Below are positions 36,747 to 48,901 of a DNA stretch of 64,000 nt, piece by piece. Under the pieces are notes generated by a model. That model had not been told where the DNA came from. It worked only from the letters and a program-made list of their open reading frames with translations, and did no database searches. Both the position numbers and the translations under genes were made by a program. The DNA comes from Neolentinus lepideus HHB14362 ss-1 (taxonomy: Eukaryota; Basidiomycota; Agaricomycetes; Gloeophyllales; Gloeophyllaceae): the NCBI GenBank assembly GCA_001632425.1, contig KV425592.1, positions 138,440 through 202,439 of the forward strand, read 5' to 3'. Every line of letters begins with the position of its first letter. Within the stretch, counting starts at the first letter, position 1.

Positions 36747-38270
36747 ATAATACTTACGCCGCTTCGCATCTGAACACTTGCAGAGGCCCGTGTGCTTCCT
36801 TCCACCCAGGGGACCTGGAAGAACGGTACGGTGTAGACCCACACCGAACTCGAAGAGAACGCTCTTAACCATATATATTCTGACCTCAAATATCAGCACG
36901 CTCATGAGGTATGACTGCTAGATGCATTCAAGTGTGATAGCAGGACCAAAAGGCGGTATCTTGTTGTTTTATTGCCACTGACACCGACTAATGTGGCCAC
37001 TCGGGAGAGGACTCCTGTCGGCGATCTCTTGAGCGTCGTTTTAACGGAGCGATCGTACATCCTAGATTCAAAAGTATCAGTTTTGCAAACATGTGACTGT
37101 TGTGTCGAATGTTCACATCTCCTCGCCGAAGAATACGATCGTGAAGACCGGGAATGCATCATGCAGTGATGCGACGCCGTAATGACCATCTCCAACTAAC
37201 GTTCAAATACTTCAGTCAACAAGCTGACCTGGTGAGATGGATCGAACCTGCCTCTAGCGACCAAAGGGAGACAAGAATAGAGCAATTAAGAAGCCCATCG
37301 TCCACAAACTGAGCTGCGCATGGAATCTATCGTGAATGGAATGGTGTCGACTGTCAGTAAAACCCGATTCCCCTTGCAAGGGAAAAGTCTTGGGGACCTT
37401 GAGACCGGCTTGCCATGACCTGACAGGGCAATTCCGTGATATTTGACCCTTAGAAGTCCATGGCAAGGCCATCACAATGATCCGGGCATTCTCAGAGAAT
37501 AGTTAGCCTTGCCGGGCCTTGCAGGGTCTTGCAAGGGCAGTTCGGAAAATTTCCACACGGTGCATGCATTGCACATGCCATGCCAGCTTGCAGGTGGAAT
37601 GGGTATATATATGTATAAACCTAGAAGTGCCTCCTGAGAAACACGGAACTGATGGCTACATACATCAATGATTTTCCACAGTGACTTGCGATGCGCACCT
37701 TTCTGTACATTTTGTCCTTAGTCGTAAAGAAACATTAGCGAAAAGAACGGGTACTCGGGATTGACTACAAGACGCTGGCAAGCGATGCATTCATGCCATG
37801 TGGTTAGATCAACTTGGATGTCGCGAGTACAAGAGTGTTCGTCAATATAGGATACAGATGTTGATATACATACAATATGACTTTGAAGAAAAAGCGTGGT
37901 CTCAATCGTTCTGCAATATTACTGTGATTATATTAAATATATGAACTGAGGCCTCTGACTCATTGCGTCCGAACTCGCGTCGGGCAACACTGCCACGGGT
38001 TCCTCAGTACAAGGAAAATCCAGATTTCTGATTTTCCTATCAACACAATGTAATCAGCAACAATTGAGATCGGGTATGCTTTCTGCGCCTACCGCTGATT
38101 GCAGCACGTCCCAGCGACTGGCGAGACGCCACATACTCTACAGCGCCAACGGTTTTTATTGGTCGGACCTGCTCGTGGTGCCAACGATTCTAACTTCAAG
38201 AAAGTGGCAGTGTCTTCAGGACTATACAGCCGGAAATTGTCTTGTGTATGTTTGTGCAAAATAGCATGTG
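36747..38270. other. Intergenic region with short CTTGCAAG-type repeats
   Basis: No gene supported. 37370-37600 is rich in short variants of CCTTGCAGGG and CTTGCAAG, including a 12-bp palindrome CCCTTGCAAGGG and three adjacent 10-bp units (CCTTGCCGGG, CCTTGCAGGG, TCTTGCAAGG) near 37507-37536. 37600-38050 is AT-rich. Confidence 0.45.
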
Positions 38271-40555
38271 CTATCTTTTAGCAGAAGGGCGTAAGTTCTG
38301 CTGTCTAGAAGAAGTCAGAAGGGCAGTGAGGCTCACGGCATGTCTCCAGGTTAGTCCCGCTCGTTTCTTGAAGCCTTGGCTGGTAAAAGGGCACTGAAAA
38401 CATTCGAACCTGACATGAAGCTGGTCCATCTCTGCGGCCGTAGTTATATCGGGATTTTTTCCGCATATTTCCACAATGTGTCTGGCATGCTTCGATGCGT
38501 TCACATCAAATGTCAACTTATCCAAGTGAGCGCTACCCCAAGGTATTGCCCGGAAAAAGCTGCAGCACACCTCTGGAGCCGCTCCGGGAAGTGGAGGCTC
38601 GCATTTTACCAACCAGTTCCAGTCAGTCATGCACGAATGGACATACATCTGTTCAAAGGTGAGTGGGATAGTGCCTCGGCACGGACACAAAAACTGAGAT
38701 GTGGCCAGAGCCACTCTCTCGTGGTTTTGCTCATTAGAGCTCTCCGGTAGAAGTGCAGACAGCTTTCGACACACGGACGCGCGCCATAGCTCGGATAGCT
38801 CCGGGAGACGAGCAACAGCGTGGATAAAGGAAGACTCGGTGACTTGGACGTCCTTTGGGGCGTAGACGATACTCAGAAAGTCCTCCATAAAGAGTATATC
38901 TGCTGGAGAAGGAACCATCTCCGTTTCCGCTCGGGTCGCATAATAGTCTTTTAGGACTTTCTTCAGGACAATCAAGCGCTTCGGGAGGAACTTTGTCCAT
39001 TTTTCAGCCTGATGTTTTGCTTTCAGGGCTTCCATGAACTCGATCGTCTTCCATTTCACGCCGCTCCAGACTGACGCGGTGTTCAATTCCAACAGACACG
39101 AGCAGCAAGTATCCTATGCGTACCTCGCTCAGTGAGTTCCTTCGGCTCCTTGATCGAGGGGTGCTGATCGAACTCCTTTTTCTCATTATAGGTCATTTCT
39201 TCGATAACTTCATCATATCCGAGTTCCCTAAGTTTATAGAGAATCCTGCATGTAATATCTGAGTTGCCCATCCATGGCATCGGGCTCGCGTTCATGGCCG
39301 TAACGGTGCTGCCAAGTCTTAACGTCTTTTACATGCTGCCATAATGCGCGAGAGGCGATGAATAAAGCAATCGGAAAAGGCGGAAAGATAGTCTTACCAT
39401 ATCGCAAATAGCGACACGCGTAAGTTTCTCCGGTAGAATGGCGTGAAATTCTTGCTCTTTGAACCTCTCAACCCTGTACATCTCACGAGATGTCCAACGG
39501 TCGGCAAACTCTCTCAAATCTCTGTCTTCCTCATGAGGGGCCTCCTCAACGTACGTCAGTTTCTTCAGCTCTTCCGACAAAGCGATGATGTCGGACTTCA
39601 AGTAATACGTAGTAGATCTTAGCAAAACTTGGAGCAAGCAAAACATACGATTCAGATTTTGTCCTGCGAGCGACGCGATGTATATACCTTTGAAATCATG
39701 GCCTGGAATACTTGATGTGATACGAGAAAGAGACAGGCCACTTTCCAAATTCCGGAATGACCTGGGTAGTAATTCCTGCGCCTGTGATTCTGTCAGGAGT
39801 CTACATACAGTCTTGGGATCAGAGGCGTAGGCGATCATGTCACGGACAGCAACTTACTGAGTTTTCATACATTTTCTGCAGCACTTTACCCGCAGTCCCC
39901 ACTGCGGGAAGTCTATCGTGGGTCCATGACAAAACTGAACAGACAATATCAGGGCTACTTAAATCCAAGAAACTCCAAATCATTCAAGACACGCACAGTA
40001 CAATGAAATTCAAACAGAAGATTGACGTATTTGGGTTCATGCAGGTCTGAAGGACATGACGGCAACCCTTGTCTTACGGTGAGATTGGCAATCGCCGCTC
40101 TCCAAAGGAAGGCAGAGTTTCGGTTCATAAGGGCAGCCCTCCACGACTTGCTGCAGCGTGCGAGGTGGAGGACATCCAGCGGGTGCGAGTATGAGAAGAT
40201 CTACGACTCCCAGTCAGCCTTCTTAATCGAGTTTTAAAACAGAGCAGCAGGATATACACACCTCGATGAGGACGTCGAGGGGCATGTCAGAAAGTCCCAG
40301 AGACTCCCCAGGAACTCGCTTCTTCAGTCCAGTGGTGTTGGAATTCCTCCTCTTCTTCTCCCTTGCACGACTGCCAACCATGGTGACGGCTTGCTTACGT
40401 CGCTTAGGGTCAGGTTGAGCAGTGTCGTGGTCAGATACATCCTCTTCATCGCCAGCAAGCTCAGGATCTGTAATAGTAGGCTTGACGCGTTTGCGAGTTG
40501 AACGACGCGTGGTCATGTTGAAAGTCGTGCCAGTCAAGACCGCCATCGCATCCAC
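38271..40555 (-). CDS. F-box protein with Cys-pair motif
   Basis: Likely substrate adaptor of an SCF ubiquitin ligase; agaricomycetes carry many such genes. Start ATG at 40555. The first ~95 residues are basic and disordered (TTRRSTRKRVK, KKRVPGESLG). The F-box spans an intron: LSDMPLDVLIE joined to IFSYSHPLDVLHLARCSKSW, then RAALMNRNSAFLWRAAI. A zinc-binding-like pair follows: CTFC ... RVKCCRKC near residues 185-215. The middle has YYLKSDIIALSEEL and a long helical part. The last exon (to TAA at 38271) holds KHARHIVEICGK and FECFQCPFTSQGFKKRAGLTWRHAV, a Cys/His-containing end seen in related fungal F-box proteins. About seven introns; those near 39100 and 39240-39330 are approximate. Target unknown. 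Confidence 0.82.
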
Positions 40556-40785
40556 GCCGGGCGCGCTTTATGTAGCATGTACGTGATACACGTGATCTAT
40601 GTCACCTGACACATTTTCCCATGTGATCTCGCTTCCATGTTATTGCTGTATTCGAGGACACATTTCATCTGTCAGTTTAATTTCAAGGTCAGTAAGAGCG
40701 ACTCCCGTGCGGTCATGGTTCGCAAGCTTCTTATTGACTTGTTTTTCCATAACGTTTCCACGTAGATCCCATTTCCGTCCGTGCA
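40556..40785. promoter_or_regulatory. 230-bp divergent promoter between F-box gene and SAM50
   Basis: The two start codons point away from each other and are only 230 bp apart, so both core promoters must lie here. No TATA box is evident. Confidence 0.5.
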
Positions 40786-42618
40786 ATGGACGCCGAGGAC
40801 GATTTGTTCAGTCCTCGCCTCAATCCACCCCTTCAGAATACTTCTGCATCTCGAGACAAAGAGCCCGATGACCTTCAAAAGCTAAAGCAGTGGCAGGAGG
40901 AACGACTCGCAAGAAGACTGAGGGGAGAATATGAGTCGGCCATTTTGCGTCTGAGTGAACTCGTGCGTTATGTCCTTCTATTCAACTTCAACTAACTAGA
41001 CCCGTCTGTCAGGTGAATAGCAACCTCGAAACACCAGTGCGGATTGCGTCCGTGAGAGTGGAAGGAGCTCCCCATACCCGTTCCTCATTCTTGGGATTCC
41101 TTATAAATCCTCTCCTGCCCCCTGTTACTTCCGATTCTACCCTCGAATCCGTACTTCACACGACGCGCAGGATCAGCCACATACTGCAGGACAGCGATAT
41201 CTTCAGTCATATCGAGGCGAAGCTTGACGCCAGCCGGGATCCTCTTGCGACAAACGGGGACGTCGACGTCATTCTAAAAACACGCGAGAAGGGCAGGTTC
41301 TACGCGAAGACGTCCACTGAATTCGGCAACAACGAAGGTGGTGCGGTGAGTGGGTTTTGAATTATGTGCCTCGAGGTCATATCTTAGGATGTGGACAGAG
41401 CGCGACGGCGCGCGTCCGGAATGCGTTCGGCGGCGCAGAATCACTCGAAGCCAATGTCTCTTTGGGTACAAAGACCCGCCGGTCGTACTACGCGAACCTG
41501 TCCCTCCCGGTGTCGTCCAACCTGCAGACATGGGCGGATGCGTCCGTGTTTGGTATGGATCGAGACAACTCTAGCTACGCAAGCTGTACGGAGGGCCTGC
41601 GGGGCGTCAAGGCAGCAGTCAGGGTGAGCTAGGTCAGCTTGTCTGCTTTCCCACTCGGCACGTTCATTACCCACCTGCACTCTAGTCCGGCTCGATCTTC
41701 TCTGGTCGGCACGAGCTCGCATATGAAGCGGTGCTGCGTCACATCGGGAGCCTCACCCCCGCTGCTTCCATGAGGTGCGCATTCTAGCCCAACATGAGTA
41801 GCGAGACTGAGGCGTTCCTAGTATACGAGAAGCGGCGGGAGAGACGCTCAAGTCCTCGGTCTTGCACTCATGGACATTAGACACTCGGAATGACAAGATG
41901 ATGGCTACGCGCGGTGTTTACCTCAAATTGTTCCAAGAGCTTGCGGGTCTGGGTGGTGATGCATCGTTCTACAAGGCAGAGGCGGAGACGCAGTGCTCCC
42001 GGCGGATCTGTCCTGGTGTGGTAGGTGATTCCTCGCGCTATTCAGTCACCTCGGCTGACGGTGCGACAGGCATTATCGGGAGCGCTGAGGACTGGGATCT
42101 TATGGGGCATCGGCCGGCCGACTCTGTTTTCGGACCGCTTCCAACTGGGTGGGCCTACGAGTGTTAGAATGTTGAGGGCCAACAGCATGGGCCCTCGGGA
42201 TGGCGGTGAGTGAGCGCGGTAAGTTGACTCATTTGGTGACTGATAGGATGCTAGCGGATTCGCCCGGGGGCGATCTGTACTGGTCCGCGGGTGTCAGTGT
42301 GATCTCTGACCTTCCTCGCAAGCCGCACTGGCCGCTAAAACTGCACGGGTTTGTGAATGCTGGAAGATTAGATGGCTTGGATAAATGTGGGTCGTGGTTC
42401 GGATGTAGACTGTGTACTGACCTTGGTTTGCAGCAAAATCACTCCAAGAGAACGTTGTCTCCTGCATAACGAAGCCGTCCGTCTCTGTAGGCGTGGGCCT
42501 CATATACCGCTTCGACCCAGTGCGGGTGGAAGTTAATTTCGGCGTACCGCTGGTTGCAAGCAGCAGCGACGGCTACCGAAGAGGATTCCAGGTGGGCATG
42601 GGGCTCGACTTTTTGTAG
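40786..42618 (+). CDS. SAM50: SAM50, mitochondrial outer-membrane beta-barrel assembly protein (apparent frameshift)
   Basis: Omp85-family core of the sorting and assembly machinery that inserts beta-barrel proteins into the mitochondrial outer membrane. Exons: 40786-40962, 41013-41345, 41399-41623, 41687-41774, 41822-42020 and three more to TAG 42616-42618. The N-terminal third is a POTRA-like domain (VRIASVRVEGAPHTRSSFLG; LESVLHTTRRISHILQDSDIF). The barrel strands follow: RFYAKTSTEFGNNEGGA, VRNAFGGAESLEANVSLGTK, SYYANLSLPV, LFSDRFQLGGPTSVRM, PGGDLYWSAGVSVISDLP and the family end GVGLIYRFDPVRVEVNFGVPL. The exon 41687-41774 is 88 nt. One more base is needed to join LTP to the conserved AS-SIREAAG in the next exon; as written it reads into TGA. 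The likely site is the C run at 41757-41760. SAM50 is essential, so a sequencing or assembly error is the likeliest cause. Confidence 0.88.
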
Positions 42619-43301
42619 GTGCAAGACGGTTGGGTATTATTATAGCGGCACGAATCTCGGCGCAAAATTGCAAACTACGTGTTAGTATAAAGGGTAGATG
42701 CATGTAATTACAATTCACGGCTCCTCTTCTTCGTCTCCGCAGATTCGGATGGGGAAAGACTATTCTCCGAGGTAGGTTTCTTCCCCATTAAAAGCGTTGA
42801 ATGTCGCACGATGCCTCGAAGATTTTACTTGAAATTGGAACAGTGTCAGGTCTCGACATAAGCATCGTAGACATGCATTACAGATGATTCCTCCAATGAT
42901 AAGACAGGTCCTGCGGTGCATCATCGAGGAGGTGGCTCAACGAGGGAGTCGCGCGGCAGAGGAAAAAGCTGTGCACAAGAGCCAGAAAAGAAAAAGGCTC
43001 ATTGGGAGACCGTGTTCCTGAAGCTTAACTGCAGTCATGCACGGATCATATGTAAACACGAATCCACTCGTCTGAAGACATTGGTCGGAAAATATGATAA
43101 TGTGTTGCATGAGTGCCGACATGAACCTGTTCAGAACGGGGCGCTTCTCTTCTTACTGCTGAACACCAATGGCAAATTCGAAATAAGCATTGAATGAATC
43201 AGACATTATCTGTTTGCACTGCCATGACAAATACATACCACCATCTGTGCAGAATCTGAGTATGCCTGGTTCACACTCATACTTTGATTCGCGTCAGTGG
43301 C
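42619..43301. other. Convergent intergenic region
   Basis: Between the 3' ends of SAM50 and the transaldolase gene. A 93-codon plus-strand ORF at 42916-43197 has no recognisable features and is not called. Confidence 0.45.
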
Positions 43302-44683
43302 TTTACGCAGCAAGTTCTCGCTTGATCAACTCAAATGTTTTATCTTCCATCATAGCGAACAGCTCCAGAGCGTCCTTCAGTTTCCGATTCGCCTCAGCGT
43401 CGGCCTTGAGTGCTTCAGCGAGTAGCTTTCCGTTACCCGCGAGGAGGTCTTGCTGAACTGGCACAGCTAGGGAAAGCAGTCAGCAGTGCCCACGATCAGT
43501 CAGCGAGCGTAATACCTCTGCCAATCGACGCAAGGCTTGATAGGGTACTCAGGTCTGCTTCTTGAGGTGGCCGTCTCAGTTGAGTCAGGACGCCACCAGA
43601 TAAAGTCAGGTGATCGGGCCCTAAAGAAGTGAGTGCGAGAACCTGCGAAGGACGTCATTAAGATTTTTGAAGTACAATGATATCCAGTAAATTGAAATGC
43701 CAATACCTCTTCTGCCGTGACGATGCTGTGATAGAAAGGAAGGTCGTTTAGAGGAAGTATATGTAGTGCAAAGATCGAGATGCGAGCATACCTAGCAGGC
43801 ATGACGAGAGTCTTGGAGCCAATTGCTTTGAACGTCTTAACAATGGAACTGATTACCGATGACATTGGATGCTCCAGGGCGGTTTCTGAGTACTTTTTCC
43901 ACAATGCTGGCTCGAAGTGGACGCGCAATTCTTAATTCGACACTTAGCCTTAGTGAACAATGAAGAAGTCGCGATAGCAGAACATACCATTAAAATAAGG
44001 AGCGACGTAGAGGCAGCTGGCCTGCGAAGCAGCCACGGCTTGCTCGACGGAGAACAGACAAGTTGCGAGAGTGCGGATTCCTTCGCACTCGAGTTGTTGA
44101 CATGCGAGAAGCGACTCTGGTGTCGCCGGGATCTTGACGCACACCCTATCACTGTAGGGAAGTAATCGTTACGTTTATTGCGCTCTCGGATCGAACAGAA
44201 AAGTATGTACTTTGGTATGCCGTGCTTCTCGAAGAGAGATACGAGTTTCTTGGCGTGTTGAATGGTTCCCTCCTTACTGTAGGCTGTTGATGGGGCCACT
44301 TGAACATGCACCCTGCCCTTTAGGTAAGGGTATACGTCCCTTGCTAACAGGATATTCTGGTCATATCAATTAACGATGGCGTTGAGTCCATAATGACACA
44401 AGTAGGTATGGCACACCAGGAGATCGGTCACGTCTTTCACAAATTCCGGATCAGAAGAAGAGCGGGATTCCTTCGCGAGGTCAATGGCCTCGAGGAGGAC
44501 GTTATGTCTGTCAGCACGGCTAACATTGTTGTACACGATAGCCTGATTCGAGGTCATGTCACAGAATTGGTAGGTCCCGTCCCAGCTGGCAGCGTCATTC
44601 GGATCCATGGAGTCCACGTCGATGGTCACTTGTGGCAAGAGAAGAGAAAAGATCGTCTCGAATGCCATGATCGCGGTATTCAA
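43302..44683 (-). CDS. Transaldolase-family protein
   Basis: Cytosolic class I aldolase fold; transaldolase moves a dihydroxyacetone unit between sugar phosphates in the pentose-phosphate pathway. Start ATG at 44683 (or MAFETIF at 44668). Exon 1 is 44683-44417, exon 2 44356-44211; three or four more follow to TAA at 43302-43304, all in phase, about 320 residues. Signatures: VTIDVDSMDP and DMTSNQAIVYN (strand 1 and its loop), GRVHVQVAPSTAYS, DRVCVKIPATPESLLAC (the Lys is the Schiff-base residue), EGIRTLATCLFSVEQA, FKAIGSKTLVMPAS and HLTLSGGVL. The C-terminal helix is KLKDALELFAMMEDKTFELI. It differs enough from the housekeeping transaldolase type that it may be a paralogue with another sugar substrate. 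It diverges from the Sin1 gene, about 400 bp apart. Confidence 0.88.
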
Positions 44684-45086
44684 GGGTTCAGCTGAAGAAA
44701 CGAGGAGACTCTACAGGACAACAGGCCACTCAAGAGACTCATGAGGTGTTCGTAGCTTAAGTATACCATCTCCGGACCGGAACTCCAGATTGTACCTGTC
44801 CTCTGCGAGAGGGCGGAGGTCAACTGACGGCGATGAATGGCAGAGTATCGTGTAATAAGCGTGAATGACGAAACTAAGCAGAGCAGGCGGCGACGAGATT
44901 AACAAATCAAAGGTGTTTAGTGCAGAAACTGAACACGAGATGATGGCCGCCAGGCGCGAATACTCGAGTCCGAGTCGCGGGGTGGCGACATTAATTAATA
45001 TTGTCTCGACGCGTTCCTCCGACTACCTGCCACATAACGTCTACTGCCAGCTATCACGACACAGGTGTAACGTCCAAGGAGGGCCG
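44684..45086. promoter_or_regulatory. Divergent promoter, transaldolase / Sin1
   Basis: 403 bp between the divergent start codons. A longer upstream reading of Sin1 from about 44940 is possible but out of register with the conserved start. Confidence 0.4.
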
Positions 45087-48000
45087 ATGTCTCTTATAAG
45101 CGACCCAGAGTGAGTAGTGGTTTGTCGATGAAAGAGAGCCGAAATCATTTACTCAAGTCAAGGCTACACACAGCTTTCTGATACACAGTATACGTCTGAA
45201 CTATCTCCGCAATGTTGAAGATCCATATGGCCCGAGACTCATCTCTCTGAACCCTTCATATAATACCAATCCATACATTGTGGCTGCCGGTCTCTCGGAA
45301 GTGGAAAGATGGCCGGAGCTCACTGTCCCGACCAGTCCTTTACCAACCGAGGGTAACTCCAATCGACCCGTCGGTGGTGCCAATCTCAAGCATACTCAAA
45401 CAATAATGGGACCATCTCGGACAGGAATGTACGGCATGAGGGTGGGTGGTAAGAGGGAATCTACGTCCAAATCGCTACGGAGAAGGAAGTCAACGAGGAC
45501 CGTGGATCCTGAAAGTATCAAGGTAGTTATTGACAGCGGATCCACGAAAGATGCACCAGCACCCAGTGTGGGCTCGTTCAATCATACAGTTGACGAAGCT
45601 TCTGTCGCTGCAAACAATGCTGCTCCTGCCCACGCACCAGAGCCTGAGTTATCTGAGCCACCACAGACTGCTATCCCTGAAGATGAACGACCCGAACCCG
45701 CAGCCCCGGCGGTTGCTCCAAAAGTACCTTTCATACCCAAATTCAAAGGTGCAGCTGAGATGGAGGCGCGGCGGCGGGCACGTCTGCAAGCTCGAAGACC
45801 GCCCGCAATCAATACCACGAGACCTCCTCCCCAGCCTGTCAATCTTGATCCAGAGATTTCATCCTCTGATTCAGAGGATATGGTTGCGGACGAGTCTGAA
45901 TCCGAGTCAGATTCCGACGAGTCCGACGACATCCCAGATGCTGGCGATGACATTGATGGTGACGAGTTTGATCCGTACGAACTGTCTACCAAAATCAGCG
46001 CTCATTATACTCATCTATTAAGCATGTAGAGATTTCGCAGCTACAAGGACACCTGGCGTCACGTCGGATAGTGCATCCGAAATGTTTTATGTGCTGTCGA
46101 GCGGTAATTCGGGCTTATCAGCATCAAACCCTTCAATCCTGGCAAGCTCGTTACGGAATGCGAGCGTCCAGCAGCAACCCAAACTCAGTCCTGTCACGGA
46201 GAGTCGTATCAGCGAGGACAGCAAAGCCGACCCGCCCGCAACGCAAATCGAAGCTGGGTTCGAGATGGTCACAATGCCCTCTAGACCTGGACAAGCAGGT
46301 CTGCCAGCGAGTGGCGTCACAGCTGCAACTATACAGGATGCTACTTCGTCATCCTCGGAGGAGTCCATCTTCGCTAGAAAGAAGGTGCCCTCTGCTCGTC
46401 CAGCGAAGTCAGCATTAACCGCTATGCTTGCCTCCTCATCAAGCAACTCTTCAAATCCCTTCACTGAGTTGTATGGTGCAATGTCGGGTCGTGCTGAGAG
46501 GGAGTCTATCAGCGTGAAGATCTATTTCCCGCATGCACATGAACCAGTTGGCAAGCCGATGGACCTGAATATCCGCAAGGACGCCACATTCGAAGAAGTG
46601 GTCGGCTTTGCTCTCTGGAGTTACTGGGAAGCTGGTTGGCTTCCTAAGCTTGATGAAGGGCTCTCTGATGACGATGATGCGAAACGGGATATCAAATTAT
46701 CTGCCGTTGGGTGGATACTCCGAATTGCCGAAGACGATGGTGAAGTCGATGAAGACTTCCCCCGTACGTATAAATCTGGCTAGTTGTAAGTCTATCGCTC
46801 ATCAATCTCCGGCGTTTACATTAGCACCTGATCGAACAGCAAAAATCTCAAAGTTCAACTTTGACGCGTATGCTGTCTTGGAAGCATCCCCATCGCAAGG
46901 TTAGTGTCCCCCTTGACGGGACGCATTGCGGCGTATTGAAATAATCAACTCAGTGCAACAAAACAAAGTTCTGGAAGGCAAGCTGCAACGCCGTCCGTCG
47001 AGAGTTATGGCAGCAAAGAAGAAAGTAGAAGTCACTCCTGTAGGCCTAGCTCCTCCTGGTCTTACTGGGCTAGGCACAAGCGCGATGCTCGGATCGACTT
47101 TGGCCTCCTCACAGGGGATGCTGTCGTCTTCGCTTGGCCCTTCGTCCAGCTATGGTCCGCAGGTGTTCTTGCGTATCCGGATCGCCGAGGCAGTCGACGC
47201 TGTTCATGTCTATACCACCGTTCAAGTGTAAGCTATCCTAGCTTCTCTCGAGTCATAAAAGTCCTAACAGGTCTGATTTGCCGCGTGTAAAGGTCTTCTG
47301 GAATGTACATGCAGGAAGTGCTTGAACTGGTCTGCCGGAAACGCAAACTTGCGGATCCTAATCAGTATGCCTTGGTATTGCCAGAACAAAATATCCTCGT
47401 TCCGTTGGACCGTACCGTAGCTAGTCTCGAAGGCAAGAAAGATCTGGTCCTGGCGAAACGATCTATGCTGCAAGAGATGGGTGTTCGTATCGATAAACAA
47501 GCTGGTCGTACGACAGATCCCAATGGTAAGCATTCCGGTGAGGTATGTGACACAGTCTGACATATCCCAACGCAGCATCCATCTTCAAGCGTCAGTCCGA
47601 GATTCCTGAAGTCGGATTCAGTCTTGCAATGGAATATATGGCGTCTTACAAGGTAAGACGATCGGTGCTTGCCCGTTTCTGAATGTTTGCTGAAGTTTTG
47701 GATAGAAATACACAGTTCACCGGAAGATACCTATGTTGGTTGGCCGTTTGGAAAGAGTGCTAGCCTTTGATGGTGGCTATATTCACGTGCGTCGTCCTTG
47801 CATGCGGTTGGAACTATCCTGACATCTCTCGCTCAGATAATGCCTTCAGCGCACAGAGCAAAAGCGGTGTTTGAGAGTGGAAAGACCTCATCGTACAAGA
47901 TTGACAGTGTCTCCAAGTGCAAACAGTCGTCCAAGTCTTCTTCGACATTCAAATTTGTGGTTCAACAAGATGGTCGGATGAAACGCTACGACTTTGAAGC

Positions 48001-48173
48001 GGAAAGCTCGAAAGCTGCCGGTGCGTGACCTGACATTTGATAATATTCAATCCTGATAATTTCCGTCCAACATAGCTGAGATCGTCAAGACCATACGGGA
48101 AATGAAGATGAAGGCAGCGCTGGAACGGTCTGGTACCGTTAATAGGTCTCGCCGCAGTAGACAAGCTATTTAA
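45087..48173 (+). CDS. Sin1/Avo1, TORC2 subunit
   Basis: Scaffold of target-of-rapamycin complex 2 that presents AGC kinases at the plasma membrane. Start ATG 45087 (MSLISDPE); a phase-2 intron 45110-45173 joins to FLIHSIRLNYLRNVEDPYG, the conserved N-terminus. A long Ser/Pro-rich and acidic linker includes DSESESDSDESDD. The CRIM domain begins about 46490 (ERESISVKIYFPHAHEPVGK; ATFEEVVGFALWSYWEAGWLP; DIKLSAVGWILRIAEDDGEVDEDFPPPDR; KFNFDAYAVLE). Next come a Ras-binding-like domain (VFLRIRIAEAVDAVHVYTTVQV; QEVLELVCRKRKLADPNQYALV) and a C-terminal PH domain (YKKYTVHRKIPMLVGRLERVLAFDGGYIHI; FKFVVQQDGRMKRYDFEAES) ending in SRRSRQAI. About nine introns. The junction near 45960-46045 is unresolved, since two alternative in-frame solutions exist. 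Confidence 0.93.
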
Positions 48174-48436
48174 TTTTGCTTTCTCTACTTCCCACATTCT
48201 CATATCCTGTGCCTTTGGACAATGTTGTATAATTATTTCTTGTTCGTACGCATCAGCAATGCAATGAGCATCCGCTACTGTGACTAAATGTGGGCGACAT
48301 CACGCGTGACTGCTCTGCATACCAAACTTTTCGGGCTTCCAAGTTAGTAGGTTCGCCTCATACACCCTTCTGGTGAGGACTTCGTCCGTTTCCGTTCCCG
48401 TCCTGATCCTGATTTCTCGTATACTGAAGGGCTGCA
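48174..48436. other. Short spacer between Sin1 and the uS8m gene
   Basis: 263 bp on the same strand; must hold the Sin1 terminator and the ribosomal-protein promoter. No distinct motif seen. Confidence 0.4.
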
Positions 48437-48901
48437 ATGGTCTTGCCGCATGACCTCTGCTCTCACCTGCAAAATGCGTTCCGCGCCCGGCTTCACCAGG
48501 TCGCGGTCTCACATACAACCCAGAATCTCGGGATAATGTCCATCCTCCTACGCGCCGGTTTCTTGTCCAACGTAACGCGAGGCACAACAGAGGCGCCGTC
48601 ACCCAATGCATTTCATAAAGTAGGCGACGCTGAACGTCGGATATGGGCCGACCTGAAGTACCGCGATGACCGGCCGGTTCTGAACCACATGGAGCTCATC
48701 AGCAAGCCGAGCAAACGCATATTCATGGACATTGGTGAAATCCGCCGGATATGCTCTGGGAGGCGGGCGCAGACGATCAAGCCTCTGGGTATGGGCGAAA
48801 TTGCTGTGGTGCACACAAAAAACAAGGAGCATGAATGGGTGGAGGCGAGGGAGGCGTTGCGACTGAACTTGGAGGGAGAAGTCGTCTGTAGGGCTCGGTG
48901 A
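48437..48901 (+). CDS. Mitochondrial small-subunit ribosomal protein S8 (uS8m)
   Basis: Nuclear-encoded component of the mitochondrial ribosome; uS8 binds the central domain of small-subunit rRNA. Single exon of 154 residues, ATG 48437, TGA at 48899-48901. Features: HDLCSHLQNAFRARL at the N-terminus, NLGIMSILLRAGFLSN, RRIWADLKYRDDRPVL, LISKPSKRIFMDIGEIRRI (uS8-type LVSKPSRR signature) and a C-terminal MGEIAVVHTKNKEHEWVEA replacing the bacterial GGE(I/V)LC end. The lack of introns is unusual among its neighbours. No obvious long targeting peptide precedes the conserved start, as in other fungal uS8m proteins. Confidence 0.9.
   Translation: MVLPHDLCSHLQNAFRARLHQVAVSHTTQNLGIMSILLRAGFLSNVTRGTTEAPSPNAFHKVGDAERRIWADLKYRDDRPVLNHMELISKPSKRIFMDIGEIRRICSGRRAQTIKPLGMGEIAVVHTKNKEHEWVEAREALRLNLEGEVVCRAR

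Noticed and set aside
37225..37310. tRNA candidate on the minus strand because of GGTTCGATCC
   Set aside because: The flanking bases do not form a T stem, and no acceptor stem or anticodon arm can be drawn.
42916..43197. 93-codon ORF downstream of SAM50
   Set aside because: No family feature, start context or splice partners; expected by chance.
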